Assembly: GCA_030619925.1 (NCBI GenBank)
Contig: JAUXAL010000045.1
Coordinates: 1 to 35,056, forward strand
DNA: 35,056 nt
Direction: 5' to 3'
Source of the DNA: Phycisphaerae bacterium
GTDB taxonomy: Bacteria > Planctomycetota > Phycisphaerae > Sedimentisphaerales > Anaerobacaceae
The notes under the pieces were generated by a model that searched no databases, was not told the origin of the DNA, and worked only from the letters and a program-made list of their open reading frames with translations. The position numbers and the translations under genes were made by a program. Of this stretch, positions 16,763-25,364 are shown piece by piece (within the stretch, counting starts at the first letter, position 1; every line of letters starts with the position of its first letter).

Positions 16763-17524
16763 TCAGTAGTCCTTATATCTTCTCATCCATCCCGGCCAGT
16801 CCGCGGGTTGGACGCCGCCGGCTTTGGTCCAGACCCCCTGAGTATCAAAGGTCCGGTTCCAATTCAGCGTCCAAAGCTCCTTGAGGCCGACCTTCCTCAC
16901 ATTAAGATCCAGGAAAACGGCATTTATGATGCCATTGTGCCTGTTGATGCATACTAACTGCATTTCGTTTTGAACAAGGCCGTCAATCTCAGACGGGCCT
17001 TGTGTGTCCCTGCAGTAGGTGTCCCAGACCACACAGTCAGAAAACATCGGTATGTTGTTTGCCTTTTTTTGCTCTCGATTTCTCCAGAACTCCTCGCCAG
17101 GTCGATCACCGAGCCATTCATTCATGCCATAACTACCGTAATCTTCGCCGGGCTTGCTCGCAAAGTCTGACCAGCCCCCTCCTTCCTGTCTCCATCGCCA
17201 GGCTCCGAAGGGGACCCTGCCTCCATCAGAATAAGGTTTCTTTGCAGACGGACACAAGGTCAATGCCCCCCGGTCCTTATAATATGGTCGCAATTTATCC
17301 GGCCAGTCTCCGGAGGCTCCGGCACCGCTTGGAAACTTTCCCGCGGAGTCCTCGAGATACATATGCCAACAGTAGCTCCATTGTTTGATGTTCGACATGC
17401 AGGCGACCACCTGTGCCTGTTTCTTCACCCGCTGCAGTGCCGGCATCAATATCGCCATCAATAACGCAACAATGGCAATCACTACCAAAAGCTCTATTAG
17501 GGTAAATGCTTTTCGTTTGCACAT
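16763..17524 (-). CDS. Prepilin-like protein (type II secretion/type IV pilin N-terminus), array member 1
   Basis: Protein of 253 residues with a short leader MCKRKA, then [20 protein letters not shown], the class III signal cut by a prepilin peptidase and forming the pseudopilin helix. The rest is a globular part with conserved Cys, Trp and the H-x8-D like region CINRHNGIINAVFLD near the C-terminus, ending AGGVQPADWPGWMRRYKDY. This layout is common in planctomycete and lentisphaeral genomes, where such proteins are abundant and of unclear role. ATG 17524 follows AGAGGTGGTACT; an upstream ATG at 17581 lies inside the neighbour's end. The residue before Phe is Ala rather than the usual Gly. 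Confidence 0.9.
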   Translation of the reverse strand: MCKRKAFTLIELLVVIAIVALLMAILMPALQRVKKQAQVVACMSNIKQWSYCWHMYLEDSAGKFPSGAGASGDWPDKLRPYYKDRGALTLCPSAKKPYSDGGRVPFGAWRWRQEGGGWSDFASKPGEDYGSYGMNEWLGDRPGEEFWRNREQKKANNIPMFSDCVVWDTYCRDTQGPSEIDGLVQNEMQLVCINRHNGIINAVFLDLNVRKVGLKELWTLNWNRTFDTQGVWTKAGGVQPADWPGWMRRYKDY

Positions 17525-17553
17525 AGTACCACCTCTTTGTTGTGCTCTCGTTT

Positions 17554-18438
17554 TCAGTAGTCTTTGAAGCTTCTCATCCATTTCGGCCAGTTCTCAGGTT
17601 TAACGTTGCCGGCTATGGTCCAGGCCCCTGCCGTGTTGTACTCGCGATGCCACTTGAACGTCCACAACTGCTTAAGTCCAGCCCTTCTAACAGTCCAGTC
17701 CATAAAGAGGATGTTTACGAACCCATCATGCCGGTTGACGCAGAAACGCCTCATTTCATCAATACTTCCACCCGAGCCCTGCGCCCAGTATTGACCATCG
17801 AATTCCGGCGGTGTATCCTCGGGCCATACGGTGGCACTGGTTATCGCGCAATCCAGGAACACCGGTATATTACCTGCACCTGCAACGTTGGGCGTCCTCC
17901 AGAGATATGCAGGCACTCGTCTGGCTACGGTCTGCTTTCCTTGGATATTCAGGACCCATTGATTTATCCCTAAGCTACCGGCAATGGTCTTGCCCGTGTC
18001 ATCTTCCCGCGACCATGCTCCAAAGGGGACCCGTCCTCCTTCATTGTAAGGTTTCGTCGCCGTTGGGCAAAGGCATATTTTTGGGTCCACGTAGTAGCGC
18101 CGCACCTCGTGCTGCCATACCCATACCCTCTCAGGGAAATAGCCGTTATTATCTTCTGTGTACATCTCCCAGATAAGGCCCCATTGTTTGAGGTTCGACT
18201 GGCAGCCGACCGCCTTTGCCTGTTTCTTAACGCGCTGCAGCGCTGGCATCAATATCGCCATCAGTAACGCGATGATGGCAATCACTACCAAGAGCTCTAT
18301 CAACGTAAAGGCCGCTGGAAGTCCCACCCGAAGCTCCTGGGCTTTGCGAACTTGTCTGACGACAGTCAAGATTCGACTTACTTCTAACGGGGCAAAACCT
18401 TCCTTCCGGAGCGGCACTTTGTCGCATTGTTTATGCAT
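17554..18438 (-). CDS. Prepilin-like protein, array member 2, leader enlarged by a palindromic element
   Basis: Protein of 294 residues of the same type as its neighbours ([47 protein letters not shown]; ending [13 protein letters not shown]). The leader is about 45 residues, not 6-14. It reads [15 protein letters not shown], then a repeat-derived stretch starting [14 protein letters not shown], then [11 protein letters not shown]. Removing 29 codons would give [11 protein letters not shown] with the canonical Gly at -1, so the element seems to have split the cleavage site while keeping the frame; the present site has Ala at -1. The start at 18438 has only a weak, distant GGAGA. Whether it is still processed is an open question. 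Confidence 0.85.
   Translation of the reverse strand: MHKQCDKVPLRKEGFAPLEVSRILTVVRQVRKAQELRVGLPAAFTLIELLVVIAIIALLMAILMPALQRVKKQAKAVGCQSNLKQWGLIWEMYTEDNNGYFPERVWVWQHEVRRYYVDPKICLCPTATKPYNEGGRVPFGAWSREDDTGKTIAGSLGINQWVLNIQGKQTVARRVPAYLWRTPNVAGAGNIPVFLDCAITSATVWPEDTPPEFDGQYWAQGSGGSIDEMRRFCVNRHDGFVNILFMDWTVRRAGLKQLWTFKWHREYNTAGAWTIAGNVKPENWPKWMRSFKDY
18311..18391 (-). repeat. Palindromic element (copy 6) in a prepilin leader
   Basis: One end is intact (ACTTCTAACGGGG at 18380-18392); the other is decayed (GGCCGCTGGAAGTCC, about 18310-18324, 3 mismatches in the first 13). The interior has CTTGTCTGACGACAGTCAAGATTC like copies 4 and 5. TTT occurs on both sides in the coding frame. The net gain is 29 codons, in frame. 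Confidence 0.68.
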
Positions 18439-18560
18439 CACGATGTTTTTTTTCTCCAATCTTAAAAGACAAGGTTCTTCAAAAGTCATTGGCCTCGAGC
18501 ATATAGTCAACTGCCAAAAACAGCTCATGTCACCGTTTGGCCGAACAAAAATTCGGCCTA

Positions 18561-19325
18561 TCAACGATTTGGCGTATAACCCAATTCGCCCCATATACCC
18601 ATCTGCACCCATTCTAAATCCTCATTGCCCGGCTGGGACACACTGGCATAGCCGGGATTCACATGCTCATAGGGCGGTCGCAGCTCGGCAAGGTCCATTG
18701 TACGCCGGTCTTTCCACTTATGGTAATCAGCGTGCCCATCTGCGTAGGACCAGTTCGTCCCGTCACTGTGTCGCACTGTAGGGATGTCCCACCACATCGG
18801 CTTATCATGCCAGACGCCCCATGGGCTGCCCGGCCACTTGCCCTCGTCAACAAAAACGAACCTTTCGCCCGGCCTGCGAATCTGCTCCTTGTTTTTAATA
18901 CACAGTTCCTTAGGATGTCCCCCAGAGATGCCAGTACTACTGCCCCACATAGAGCCAACGATGGAGTAGGTTACCAGCTCTCCCCGGACACCGGTCGGGC
19001 ATTTGTAAAGTTTTATGTTCTTCACGAATGGAAATAACACTCCGGACTCCATAGCCTGTATTTGCTGAGCCTCAGAAGCGTTTCGGCCGGCCATCTCCAC
19101 CCAGGAATCCTTCCTGCCTACCCAGGCCGTACAAATCTTGCCGTCGTTCTCATCTGCGTACATAATCCACGCAAGCGTCAACTGCTTTAGATTGCTAAAA
19201 CATACCGCACGTTTGCCGTGTTCTCTGGCGGCTTGCAGGGCCGGTATTAGTATCGCCATCAGTAACGCAATGATGGCGATCACCACCAGAAGCTCTATCA
19301 GTGTAAAGCCTTTTCGCTCGCACAT
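18561..19325 (-). CDS. Prepilin-like protein, array member 3
   Basis: Protein of 254 residues: leader MCERKG, then [47 protein letters not shown], the form most typical of planctomycetes (Gly at -1, NLKQ motif). The C-terminal region has [20 protein letters not shown], the H-x-x-G...DGH motif. It differs from members 1, 2 and 4 in its body, so it belongs to another subgroup. ATG 19325 follows AAGGAAGACGCGGCATC. Confidence 0.9.
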   Translation of the reverse strand: MCERKGFTLIELLVVIAIIALLMAILIPALQAAREHGKRAVCFSNLKQLTLAWIMYADENDGKICTAWVGRKDSWVEMAGRNASEAQQIQAMESGVLFPFVKNIKLYKCPTGVRGELVTYSIVGSMWGSSTGISGGHPKELCIKNKEQIRRPGERFVFVDEGKWPGSPWGVWHDKPMWWDIPTVRHSDGTNWSYADGHADYHKWKDRRTMDLAELRPPYEHVNPGYASVSQPGNEDLEWVQMGIWGELGYTPNR

Positions 19326-19355
19326 GATGCCGCGTCTTCCTTGTGCAATGTTTTT

Positions 19356-20147
19356 TTAGTACTCCTTAAACCTTCTCATCCATTCCGGCCAGTCCTCGGC
19401 TCTAACGCCGCCGGCTGTGGTCCATATCCCTGTCGTGTCGTACTCGCGATGCCACTTCAACGTCCACAACTCCTTAAGCCCAATTTTTCTGACAGACCAA
19501 TCCAGAAAAGCACCGTTTATCATCTCGTTGTGTCGGTTGACACAGAAACGGGCCATATTGCCGCCCGACTGCCACGGCTGGTCGTAATATGCCGGGGGTT
19601 CATTGGTGGGGTGTGGCCAGCCGTCAATCCACTGAGCATCCAGAAACAACGGCACATAACCTGCGCCGCTAACATGGGGAGTCTTCCATCGCCTCGCATA
19701 GCGCTGTTGTGACTGCCCCACGCCATCGGTGGTATTTCGAGTCTCAACCCACCCGTTTATCCCATAGCTGCCGTAATCGCCTTTTGTCAGGAAGTCGCCG
19801 GGATCGATGCCCCAGGCTCCGAACGGGGGCCGGCCTCCCTCAGTATAAGGTTTCATCGCCGTTGGGCAGCAGCGCAAATCCGGCTCCTTGTAGTACTGCC
19901 GCGTCGCATCCATCCACCATCGGCTCCCTTCTTTCCGGCCGACCCAGCCTTTCTGGAAATAACCGTTGTTATCTTCCGTATACATCGAAAAGATAAGGCC
20001 CCATTGTTTCAGGTTCGCCTGACAGGCAACCGACCTTGACTGCTTCTTTACGCGTCCCAGCGCGGGCATCAATATCGCCATCAACAGCGCAATGATGGCA
20101 ATCACCACCAAGAGTTCTATCAGTGTAAAGCCTTTTCGCTTGCGCAT
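19356..20147 (-). CDS. Prepilin-like protein, array member 4
   Basis: Protein of 263 residues, leader MRKRKG then [30 protein letters not shown]. Body and tail are close to members 1 and 2: NGYFQKGWVGRKEG, RFCVNRHNEMINGAFLDWSVRKIGLKELWTLKWHREYDT, ending AEDWPEWMRRFKEY. The tail is nearly the same in DNA as in member 2, indicating recent duplication. It is 31 bp upstream of member 3 on the same strand. Confidence 0.9.
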   Translation of the reverse strand: MRKRKGFTLIELLVVIAIIALLMAILMPALGRVKKQSRSVACQANLKQWGLIFSMYTEDNNGYFQKGWVGRKEGSRWWMDATRQYYKEPDLRCCPTAMKPYTEGGRPPFGAWGIDPGDFLTKGDYGSYGINGWVETRNTTDGVGQSQQRYARRWKTPHVSGAGYVPLFLDAQWIDGWPHPTNEPPAYYDQPWQSGGNMARFCVNRHNEMINGAFLDWSVRKIGLKELWTLKWHREYDTTGIWTTAGGVRAEDWPEWMRRFKEY

Positions 20148-20177
20148 TATACTGCGTTGTTCTTATGCAATTGTTTT

Positions 20178-20320
20178 TTAGTAGTCCTTAAACCCTCTCA
20201 TTCATTGTGGCCAGTCCACAACTCTAGCGCCGCCGGTTGTGGTCCGGGCCTTCGGTGTCGAACTGGCGATGCCGCTTCAACTCCTTTAGGCCAATCTTTC
20301 TGACAGAGAAATCGAAAAAG
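20178..20320 (-). pseudogene. Prepilin-like gene remnant (C-terminal part)
   Basis: Minus-strand sequence encodes SVRKIGLKEL-KRHRQFDT, then after a frameshift TTTGGARVVDWPQ, a stop codon, and MRGFKDY, matching the tail of member 4 (SVRKIGLKELWTLKWHREYDT ... DWPEWMRRFKEY). It has a deletion, a frameshift and an internal stop. Its upstream part has been replaced by the intact member 5, whose 3' end abuts it. Confidence 0.8.
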
Positions 20321-20335
20321 GCCGGGTCAGAACCC

Positions 20336-21118
20336 TTACCACTGCGGTATTGGTGGTCCGCTTGGCCAGCTTAATTTAAAAGTGTTACCGGGCGGATATG
20401 CTGAGACCTGTTCGACGTGCCCGTCCACAAACACCGCGTTGGCAAAACCCTTATTCAAGTCTCCGCCCGGGGGATTATGGTAGGTGGCGAAGCAGTCAGT
20501 CGTATTATCAGGTGTGGAGCGCAAATTGTTATCATTGATAGCAGCACCACTCAGGCGTGGAACAGACCAAGAATTTTCCTCAGAAAAGGAAAACACCCGT
20601 GCCGGATGCTTTATATCAGATTCCTTCCGAGCGAGCCCTTGGGTGGTACGGTATTCCGCGGGCACCGACCTCCATGCGTCGCCATGCAGGTAGGAATTCA
20701 TGCAGTAACTATATTGAGGTTCGATAGGAATCGTCTCACCAGTACAATAGCGGCAGCCCTTCTGTTTGGTAACAATGTTGAATTCCGGACACAGGTGAAT
20801 ATCCTTGTCCTTCAGATAAGGCCACAGTACGCCGCCAAGGTCGGGGTTTTGGTTGAGGTTCATGCTGGCATCGTGCCATCGGCACCGTCTGCCGCCGTCT
20901 TTGTAGAGCCAGGTAAATGAATAAGGAAAGTAGCCATCACTATCGTCTATATACATCCTTACTGCCAGGCCGTATTGATTCAAATTGGATCTACACAAGA
21001 TTGTCCTTGTCTGCTTTCTCACTCGCTGCAGTGCCGGCATCAATATCGCCATCAATAATGCTATAATGGCAATCACCACCAAAAGCTCTATTAACGTAAA
21101 CCCTCTTTGTTTATTCAT
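20336..21118 (-). CDS. Prepilin-like protein, array member 5
   Basis: Protein of 260 residues: leader [36 protein letters not shown], then [40 protein letters not shown], and at the end [23 protein letters not shown]. Close paralogue of member 6 at 24188-24973, also in DNA through the last 60 bp and a few bases beyond the stop. ATG 21118 lies nine bases after GGGAGG; an ATG at 21124 is too near that site. It carries two CxxC-like pairs (CRYC), which might bind a metal. Confidence 0.9.
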   Translation of the reverse strand: MNKQRGFTLIELLVVIAIIALLMAILMPALQRVRKQTRTILCRSNLNQYGLAVRMYIDDSDGYFPYSFTWLYKDGGRRCRWHDASMNLNQNPDLGGVLWPYLKDKDIHLCPEFNIVTKQKGCRYCTGETIPIEPQYSYCMNSYLHGDAWRSVPAEYRTTQGLARKESDIKHPARVFSFSEENSWSVPRLSGAAINDNNLRSTPDNTTDCFATYHNPPGGDLNKGFANAVFVDGHVEQVSAYPPGNTFKLSWPSGPPIPQW

Positions 21119-21964
21119 GATCATATTCCTCCCAATCTATATCTTACTCACTGACCATTCATATGATGCGTAAAATCATCTTCCTGTTCTGTTGGTTTTT
21201 GCGTTTTTCTCACAATTTTAAATGCTTTATTAAAAATAATATACACTAAACCTGCTTTCTTTGCAATATAAAATTTCTAATAACTTTTGAGGCGGAATAT
21301 CCAAGAGGTTTTTCGCTTTACGCAGTATCCCTTACGGGAGTTGCAGGGCTATTGCAGAGAGCAGAAAAATCTGCCCTGACGAGTTTTTTTACGCAGTGTC
21401 CCTTACTGGAGATGAGCTCTTCTCCATGAATGTTTCTAAGCCTCTTTAAACAAAGGTTTTATAATTTTTGGTTTATTATCAAAAAATCCGTAGTACTTTT
21501 AAAGAATTTGCCTTGACGAGGAGGTAGCTGATTTGGTATAAAAAAGAGAGGATTTGTGATTTGGGTTTTCTGAGTTGATGGCGTTTTGCAGTTTTTTCTT
21601 AAAGGAGGAGTCATACGGTTTAAGAAACTATCTCAAAACTGTCACCCTGAGCGAAGCGAAGGGTCTGGTTGGCTGAAATAAGAGATTCTTCGCTGCGCTC
21701 AGAATGACAAATTGTGTTTTGAGATAGTTTCTAAGGCACAGAGCAATAGCGTAAGCTTTCGGTCGCGGAATCAAGAGTGTTACATTTCAATTTAGATTCT
21801 TGAAGGAAGGAGGTAGAGTCAAATTGTAAAAAATTGTCCTGGGCATGCACCGAACTTAGTGAAGGTGCGAATTTTTGGTTGTTTTCTTGAAAACAACGAG
21901 CGTTTTGGTGTGTAGCCAAAGCACAATTATTGTTATGTTAACTTTTTTGAATGGAGGAAGTATT
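21119..21964. other. Long intergenic region
   Basis: No gene seen in about 840 bp. It has a direct repeat of 'tacgcagtatcccttacgggag' like words (about 21318 and 21391), a MITE-like inverted repeat (21623-21732), a short hairpin GCACC/GGTGC followed by TTTTT (21847-21876), and a 9-bp hairpin GTTGTTTTC/GAAAACAAC (21878-21897). The last two could form a leader structure for the dockerin-type gene. Confidence 0.5.
21623..21732. mobile_element. MITE-like inverted-repeat element
   Basis: Perfect 17-bp inverted ends AGAAACTATCTCAAAAC (21623-21639) and GTTTTGAGATAGTTTCT (21716-21732) enclose 'gtcaccctgagcgaagcgaaggg' and 'gattcttcgctgcgctcagaatgac', themselves partly complementary. The inner words are widespread in bacterial genomes. 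No coding capacity. Confidence 0.75.
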
Positions 21965-23992
21965 ATGAGAACTCGAATTGTGTTATGTGCAGGTATTGTT
22001 TTGTGTTTAGCCGGCGTGCTTCATGCCGCGACGACGCAGTGGGCCCCGCTACCCGGCAACAACTTATGGAGTGACCCCCTCAATTGGAGCGCTGGGCTGC
22101 CCACAAGTAGCGATAAGGCTCAGTATAATCAGCCGGCTGAGTGCATCGTTGATTTTGATGGAGCTGTGTCAAATCAGATTGATCTCGCTGGAGGCCCCAT
22201 AAAAATCGTCGATGGAGGAGTCCTAACGCACTACAATTGGTTCATAGCGGGTTATGGCGCAGGCGATGTAGGTGAGATTGCCGGTCGCGTGGAGGTGCAT
22301 GATGGTGGTGTGCTGAATTCCATGCAGCGTCTTTATATTGGCCGTCTGGGCGAAGGACACCTTACCGTGTATGAAGGTGGAACGGTCAACATACTCGGTC
22401 AAAACCTCCATGTCGCTCAAACCGCGACGGGGGTTGGCGTTCTTACACTGGAAGGTGGCACAGTGAACATCCTTGAAGGGAGTGATGCGCACGGTCTGCG
22501 GCATACTGGCAATGCCAGTATAGATTTCCGGGGCGGTACAATAAATCTTCGGGATACGACGCAAAATCAAGACTATCTGACCGGGGCTATTGGCGACGGT
22601 ATAGTCAAGGCCTATGGCGGAGTTGGCGAGGTTATAGTGGAAACCGATGCAGAACTAGGCACGATTATTGTCAGGGGTGTTCATCCTCTTAAGCCCTCCC
22701 CAAGGGATGACGGCCTTGTACCACCAGGCGATGTAGAGTTGAGCTGGGTCCTGCCCGACCCGTGTGTGCCCGGTCAGCCGGTACCGGTTGACGTCTATTT
22801 CACCAACGATTTGACAGCGCTGCAGCAGTTTACCGATCCGGCAGCCATGCAGGTTGTTAACAAGCAAAATGTGACCTCCGTGGTCATGCAAACTCAAACA
22901 AAGACGCGGTACTATTGGGCCATCGATACCTACGTTGACAGCGCCGCTGAGTTTCCGGTCATTGGTCCTATCTTCAGTTTCATTGTGGACAACCTGCCTC
23001 CCGAAGTGGATGCAGGTAATGATGTGGTTACCTGGCTGGTCGATGGTTTCAGGACCGGTAATCTGGACGCGACCGTTTTCGATCACGGCGATTATACCAT
23101 GCAGTGGACGGTGGTCAGTGAACCCGATGCAGTGATTGATATCCAGATCGCCAACGGAAATGACGATGCCGAGCAGCATGTCGGTAACGGCGGAATGGAT
23201 ATAGGCAGCAGCGATCTGGAGCTGGCTAATGAAGACGCGGGAGACCCGGCTACAGATGAGCAGGTTATCGGCCTGCGTTTTGTGGATGTTCCCCTCGAAA
23301 ATGGCTCCCTTGTCGCTGATGCGTATGTAGAAGTCGAGGTGGACAAGGTTGACAAACAAGGCAGCGGGGCCCCGGTGAATCTTATCATCGAAGGCGAGCT
23401 TGCCCCCGATGCCGCACCGTTTGAGGATGTTGCAAACAATATTACGGACAGAGCCGTAACAACGGCGCAGGTGAAATGGTCTATTCCGGCATGGACCGAG
23501 CGGGACGCAAAATTCCAGTCACCGAATATCTCCAGCATTATCATGGAGATCAACAGCCAAAGATTCTGGGCTCCCGGAAATGCCATCGTCCTGATCTTAA
23601 GGGATGACAAGGATGCTCCCTCAACAGGTCTGCGAGAGGCCGAATCTTGCAATGGAGAAGCGGCCGCCGCACCACTGCTGCACATAGACTTAGCCGGCGG
23701 GCCTGTTGTTATAGAGACACCGACTGCCGAGGATACTAATGTTACCCTCTCAGTATTAGGAGAACATGTCTTGCAGTTAGAGGCCTTTGACGGTGAATAC
23801 ACCGGTTCGGACACCGTCATGATCAACGTATATAGAGACGGTTGTGAGGCAGCCAAGTCACTGACCGATTACGAGCCGTCTCCTGGGGACCTCAATGGTG
23901 ACTGCGTGGTTGATGATGCTGATATGGCATTGCTGCAGGAAGACTGGCTTCAGGATACTTCACTGACTGAAGATTGGTTTAAGGTCGAGTGA
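21965..23992 (+). CDS. Exported beta-helix-like protein with C-terminal dockerin-type motif
   Basis: Protein of 675 residues. Signal peptide MRTRIVLCAGIVLCLAGVLHAA; start chosen at 21965, after GGAGGAAGTATT. Residues about 25-210 (NNLWSDPLNWSAGLPTSSDKAQY, then GDVGEIAGRVEVHDGGVL, LYIGRLGEGHLTVYEGGTV) look like a repeated beta-strand region of the autotransporter or pectin-lyase kind. The middle has a PKD-like start (PPEVDAGNDV) and a segment like DNRLRE carbohydrate-surface domains (VIGLRFVDVPLENGSLVADAYVEV). The tail GDLNGDCVVDDADMALLQEDWL matches one half of a type I dockerin calcium loop. It is probably a surface or secreted protein. Flanked by prepilin genes on the other strand. Confidence 0.88.
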   Translation: MRTRIVLCAGIVLCLAGVLHAATTQWAPLPGNNLWSDPLNWSAGLPTSSDKAQYNQPAECIVDFDGAVSNQIDLAGGPIKIVDGGVLTHYNWFIAGYGAGDVGEIAGRVEVHDGGVLNSMQRLYIGRLGEGHLTVYEGGTVNILGQNLHVAQTATGVGVLTLEGGTVNILEGSDAHGLRHTGNASIDFRGGTINLRDTTQNQDYLTGAIGDGIVKAYGGVGEVIVETDAELGTIIVRGVHPLKPSPRDDGLVPPGDVELSWVLPDPCVPGQPVPVDVYFTNDLTALQQFTDPAAMQVVNKQNVTSVVMQTQTKTRYYWAIDTYVDSAAEFPVIGPIFSFIVDNLPPEVDAGNDVVTWLVDGFRTGNLDATVFDHGDYTMQWTVVSEPDAVIDIQIANGNDDAEQHVGNGGMDIGSSDLELANEDAGDPATDEQVIGLRFVDVPLENGSLVADAYVEVEVDKVDKQGSGAPVNLIIEGELAPDAAPFEDVANNITDRAVTTAQVKWSIPAWTERDAKFQSPNISSIIMEINSQRFWAPGNAIVLILRDDKDAPSTGLREAESCNGEAAAAPLLHIDLAGGPVVIETPTAEDTNVTLSVLGEHVLQLEAFDGEYTGSDTVMINVYRDGCEAAKSLTDYEPSPGDLNGDCVVDDADMALLQEDWLQDTSLTEDWFKVE

Positions 23993-24018
23993 CTGAGCTC
24001 ACTATCAACTTGAGCTTA

Positions 24019-24052
24019 CCAGGGCGTTTGATACGCGTATCAAACGTCCTGG
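24019..24052 (+). terminator. Strong hairpin after the dockerin-type gene
   Basis: CCAGGGCGTTTGATACG and CGTATCAAACGTCCTGG form a 17-bp stem with one G-U pair, followed by CTTATATTTTTATG. It starts 27 bp after the stop codon. Probably an intrinsic terminator, though the T-run is interrupted. Confidence 0.65.
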
Positions 24053-24187
24053 CTTATATTTTTATGTATGGTAAGGATTTCTCTGTCTGCTTTGGCCGCG
24101 AGAGTACGAGGTCGTGCCATTCCACTGCTCTGGGCGGTTATGAAGACCCCGCAACGTTCTCGGGCCAAAAAGGCCGGGTCAGGACCC

Positions 24188-24973
24188 TTACCAATCCGGT
24201 ATTGGTGGTCCGCTCGGCCAGCTTAATACAAAAGTATTACCAGCCGGATATGCTGAAACGCGTTCGACATGCGCGTCCACAAACACTGCATTAGCGAAAC
24301 CCTTATTCAGGTCCCCGCTCGGAGCGTTATGGTAGGTGGCGAAGCAATCAGTGTTACAGGGAGGTGTGGAACGTAAATTGTTGTCATTGGTTCCTGCGTT
24401 GCTAAGGCCCGGAATAGGCCACGGATTCTCCTCAGAGAAGAAAAACACACGCGCTGGATTCTTTACCTGGGACTCCTTCCGAACTTTCTCGTAGTTGGTA
24501 CGAAATTGGGAGGGCACCGATTTCCATGCGTCGCCGTTGAGGTAGGAATTCATACAGTAACTATATTGAGGTTCGATGGGAATTGTGTTACCACTACACC
24601 TGCTGCAGCCTACCATTCTGGCAATAACGTAGAATTGCGGACACATGTGAACATCTTTGTTCTTCAGATATGGCCAGAGTTCGCCGGCACGGTCCGGGTT
24701 ATCTACAAGATTCTTGGTCTTATCGTGCCATCCACACCCGACGAAACCAAAATCTTTGCAGAGCCAGGTGAATGAATAAGGAAAAGACCCCTCATTATCG
24801 TCTAAGTACATCCTCGCCGCCAGGCCGTACTGCTTCAGGTTGTGTCTACACTTAATGTCCCATACCTGCTTTTTCGCCCGCTGCAGGGCCGGCATCAGTA
24901 TCGCCATCAACAATGCTATAATGGCAATCACCACCAAAAGCTCTATCAGTGTGAATGCTTTCCGTTTGCACAT
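24188..24973 (-). CDS. Prepilin-like protein, array member 6
   Basis: Protein of 261 residues: leader [99 protein letters not shown]. Closest relative is member 5 (20336-21118), sharing nearly the whole length. ATG 24973 follows AAGGAGAATCGATC. A promoter-like sequence lies about 95 bp upstream. Separated from member 5 by the dockerin-type gene, which is on the other strand. Confidence 0.9.
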   Translation of the reverse strand: MCKRKAFTLIELLVVIAIIALLMAILMPALQRAKKQVWDIKCRHNLKQYGLAARMYLDDNEGSFPYSFTWLCKDFGFVGCGWHDKTKNLVDNPDRAGELWPYLKNKDVHMCPQFYVIARMVGCSRCSGNTIPIEPQYSYCMNSYLNGDAWKSVPSQFRTNYEKVRKESQVKNPARVFFFSEENPWPIPGLSNAGTNDNNLRSTPPCNTDCFATYHNAPSGDLNKGFANAVFVDAHVERVSAYPAGNTFVLSWPSGPPIPDW

Positions 24974-25364
24974 GATCGATTCTCCTTCTCTTTTAAGAAA
25001 AGTTTTGCAAACCGACATTTCCGATTTAAAGCTGATGAACTTTGCCGTTGAGCTTATCTGCCATAATTATAACGCACCGCGTCTGGTGATGCAAGCCATT
25101 AGCGGCAAGTTCCTGTGCTCGGAATTAATCAGAACAACCCGAACCGGTAAACTTGCCTGTTTTTGGGCTTTCTGACTCGCTTCTACGCGACATCTGCCCT
25201 GAGATTTCTCTGTAAAAATACGATAAAAACAACTGACAAATCGTTGCATTTATTGCCTAATGCTTTATCCTATGCAGAATTAAATAATTTTTGCAGTTGA
25301 CCCCGCCCCTCTGCGAGGGGTCGGGGTTGACCGATTATGTAATTATTTATCGGAAGGCAAAAAG
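24974..25364. other. Intergenic region between prepilin member 6 and the DUF547 gene
   Basis: No gene supported. It holds the likely promoter of member 6 and, at 25301-25326, a GC-rich hairpin (CCCCGCCCCTC / GAGGGGTCGGGG, one bulge), 38 bp before the DUF547 start. Confidence 0.5.
25066..25094 (-). promoter_or_regulatory. Likely promoter of prepilin member 6
   Basis: Minus strand: TTGCAT, 17-bp spacer, TATAAT (25071-25066). The -10 is perfect, the -35 only half matches. It points at the member 6 start, about 95 bp on. Confidence 0.45.

Noticed and set aside
21781-21900. Cyclic-di-GMP riboswitch before the dockerin-type gene
   Set aside because: Hairpins are there but the conserved GEMM core and tetraloop receptor words are missing.
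22655-23856. Two long minus-strand frames opposite the dockerin-type gene
   Set aside because: The plus-strand gene has signal peptide, domain-like repeats and a dockerin tail; the antisense frames have low-complexity Ser/Thr-rich products or none of these marks.
25297-25332. Another CCCGTTAGAA-type element
   Set aside because: The hairpin has CCCCG/CGGGG arms but lacks the GTTAGAAGT part; it is treated as a separate GC-rich hairpin.
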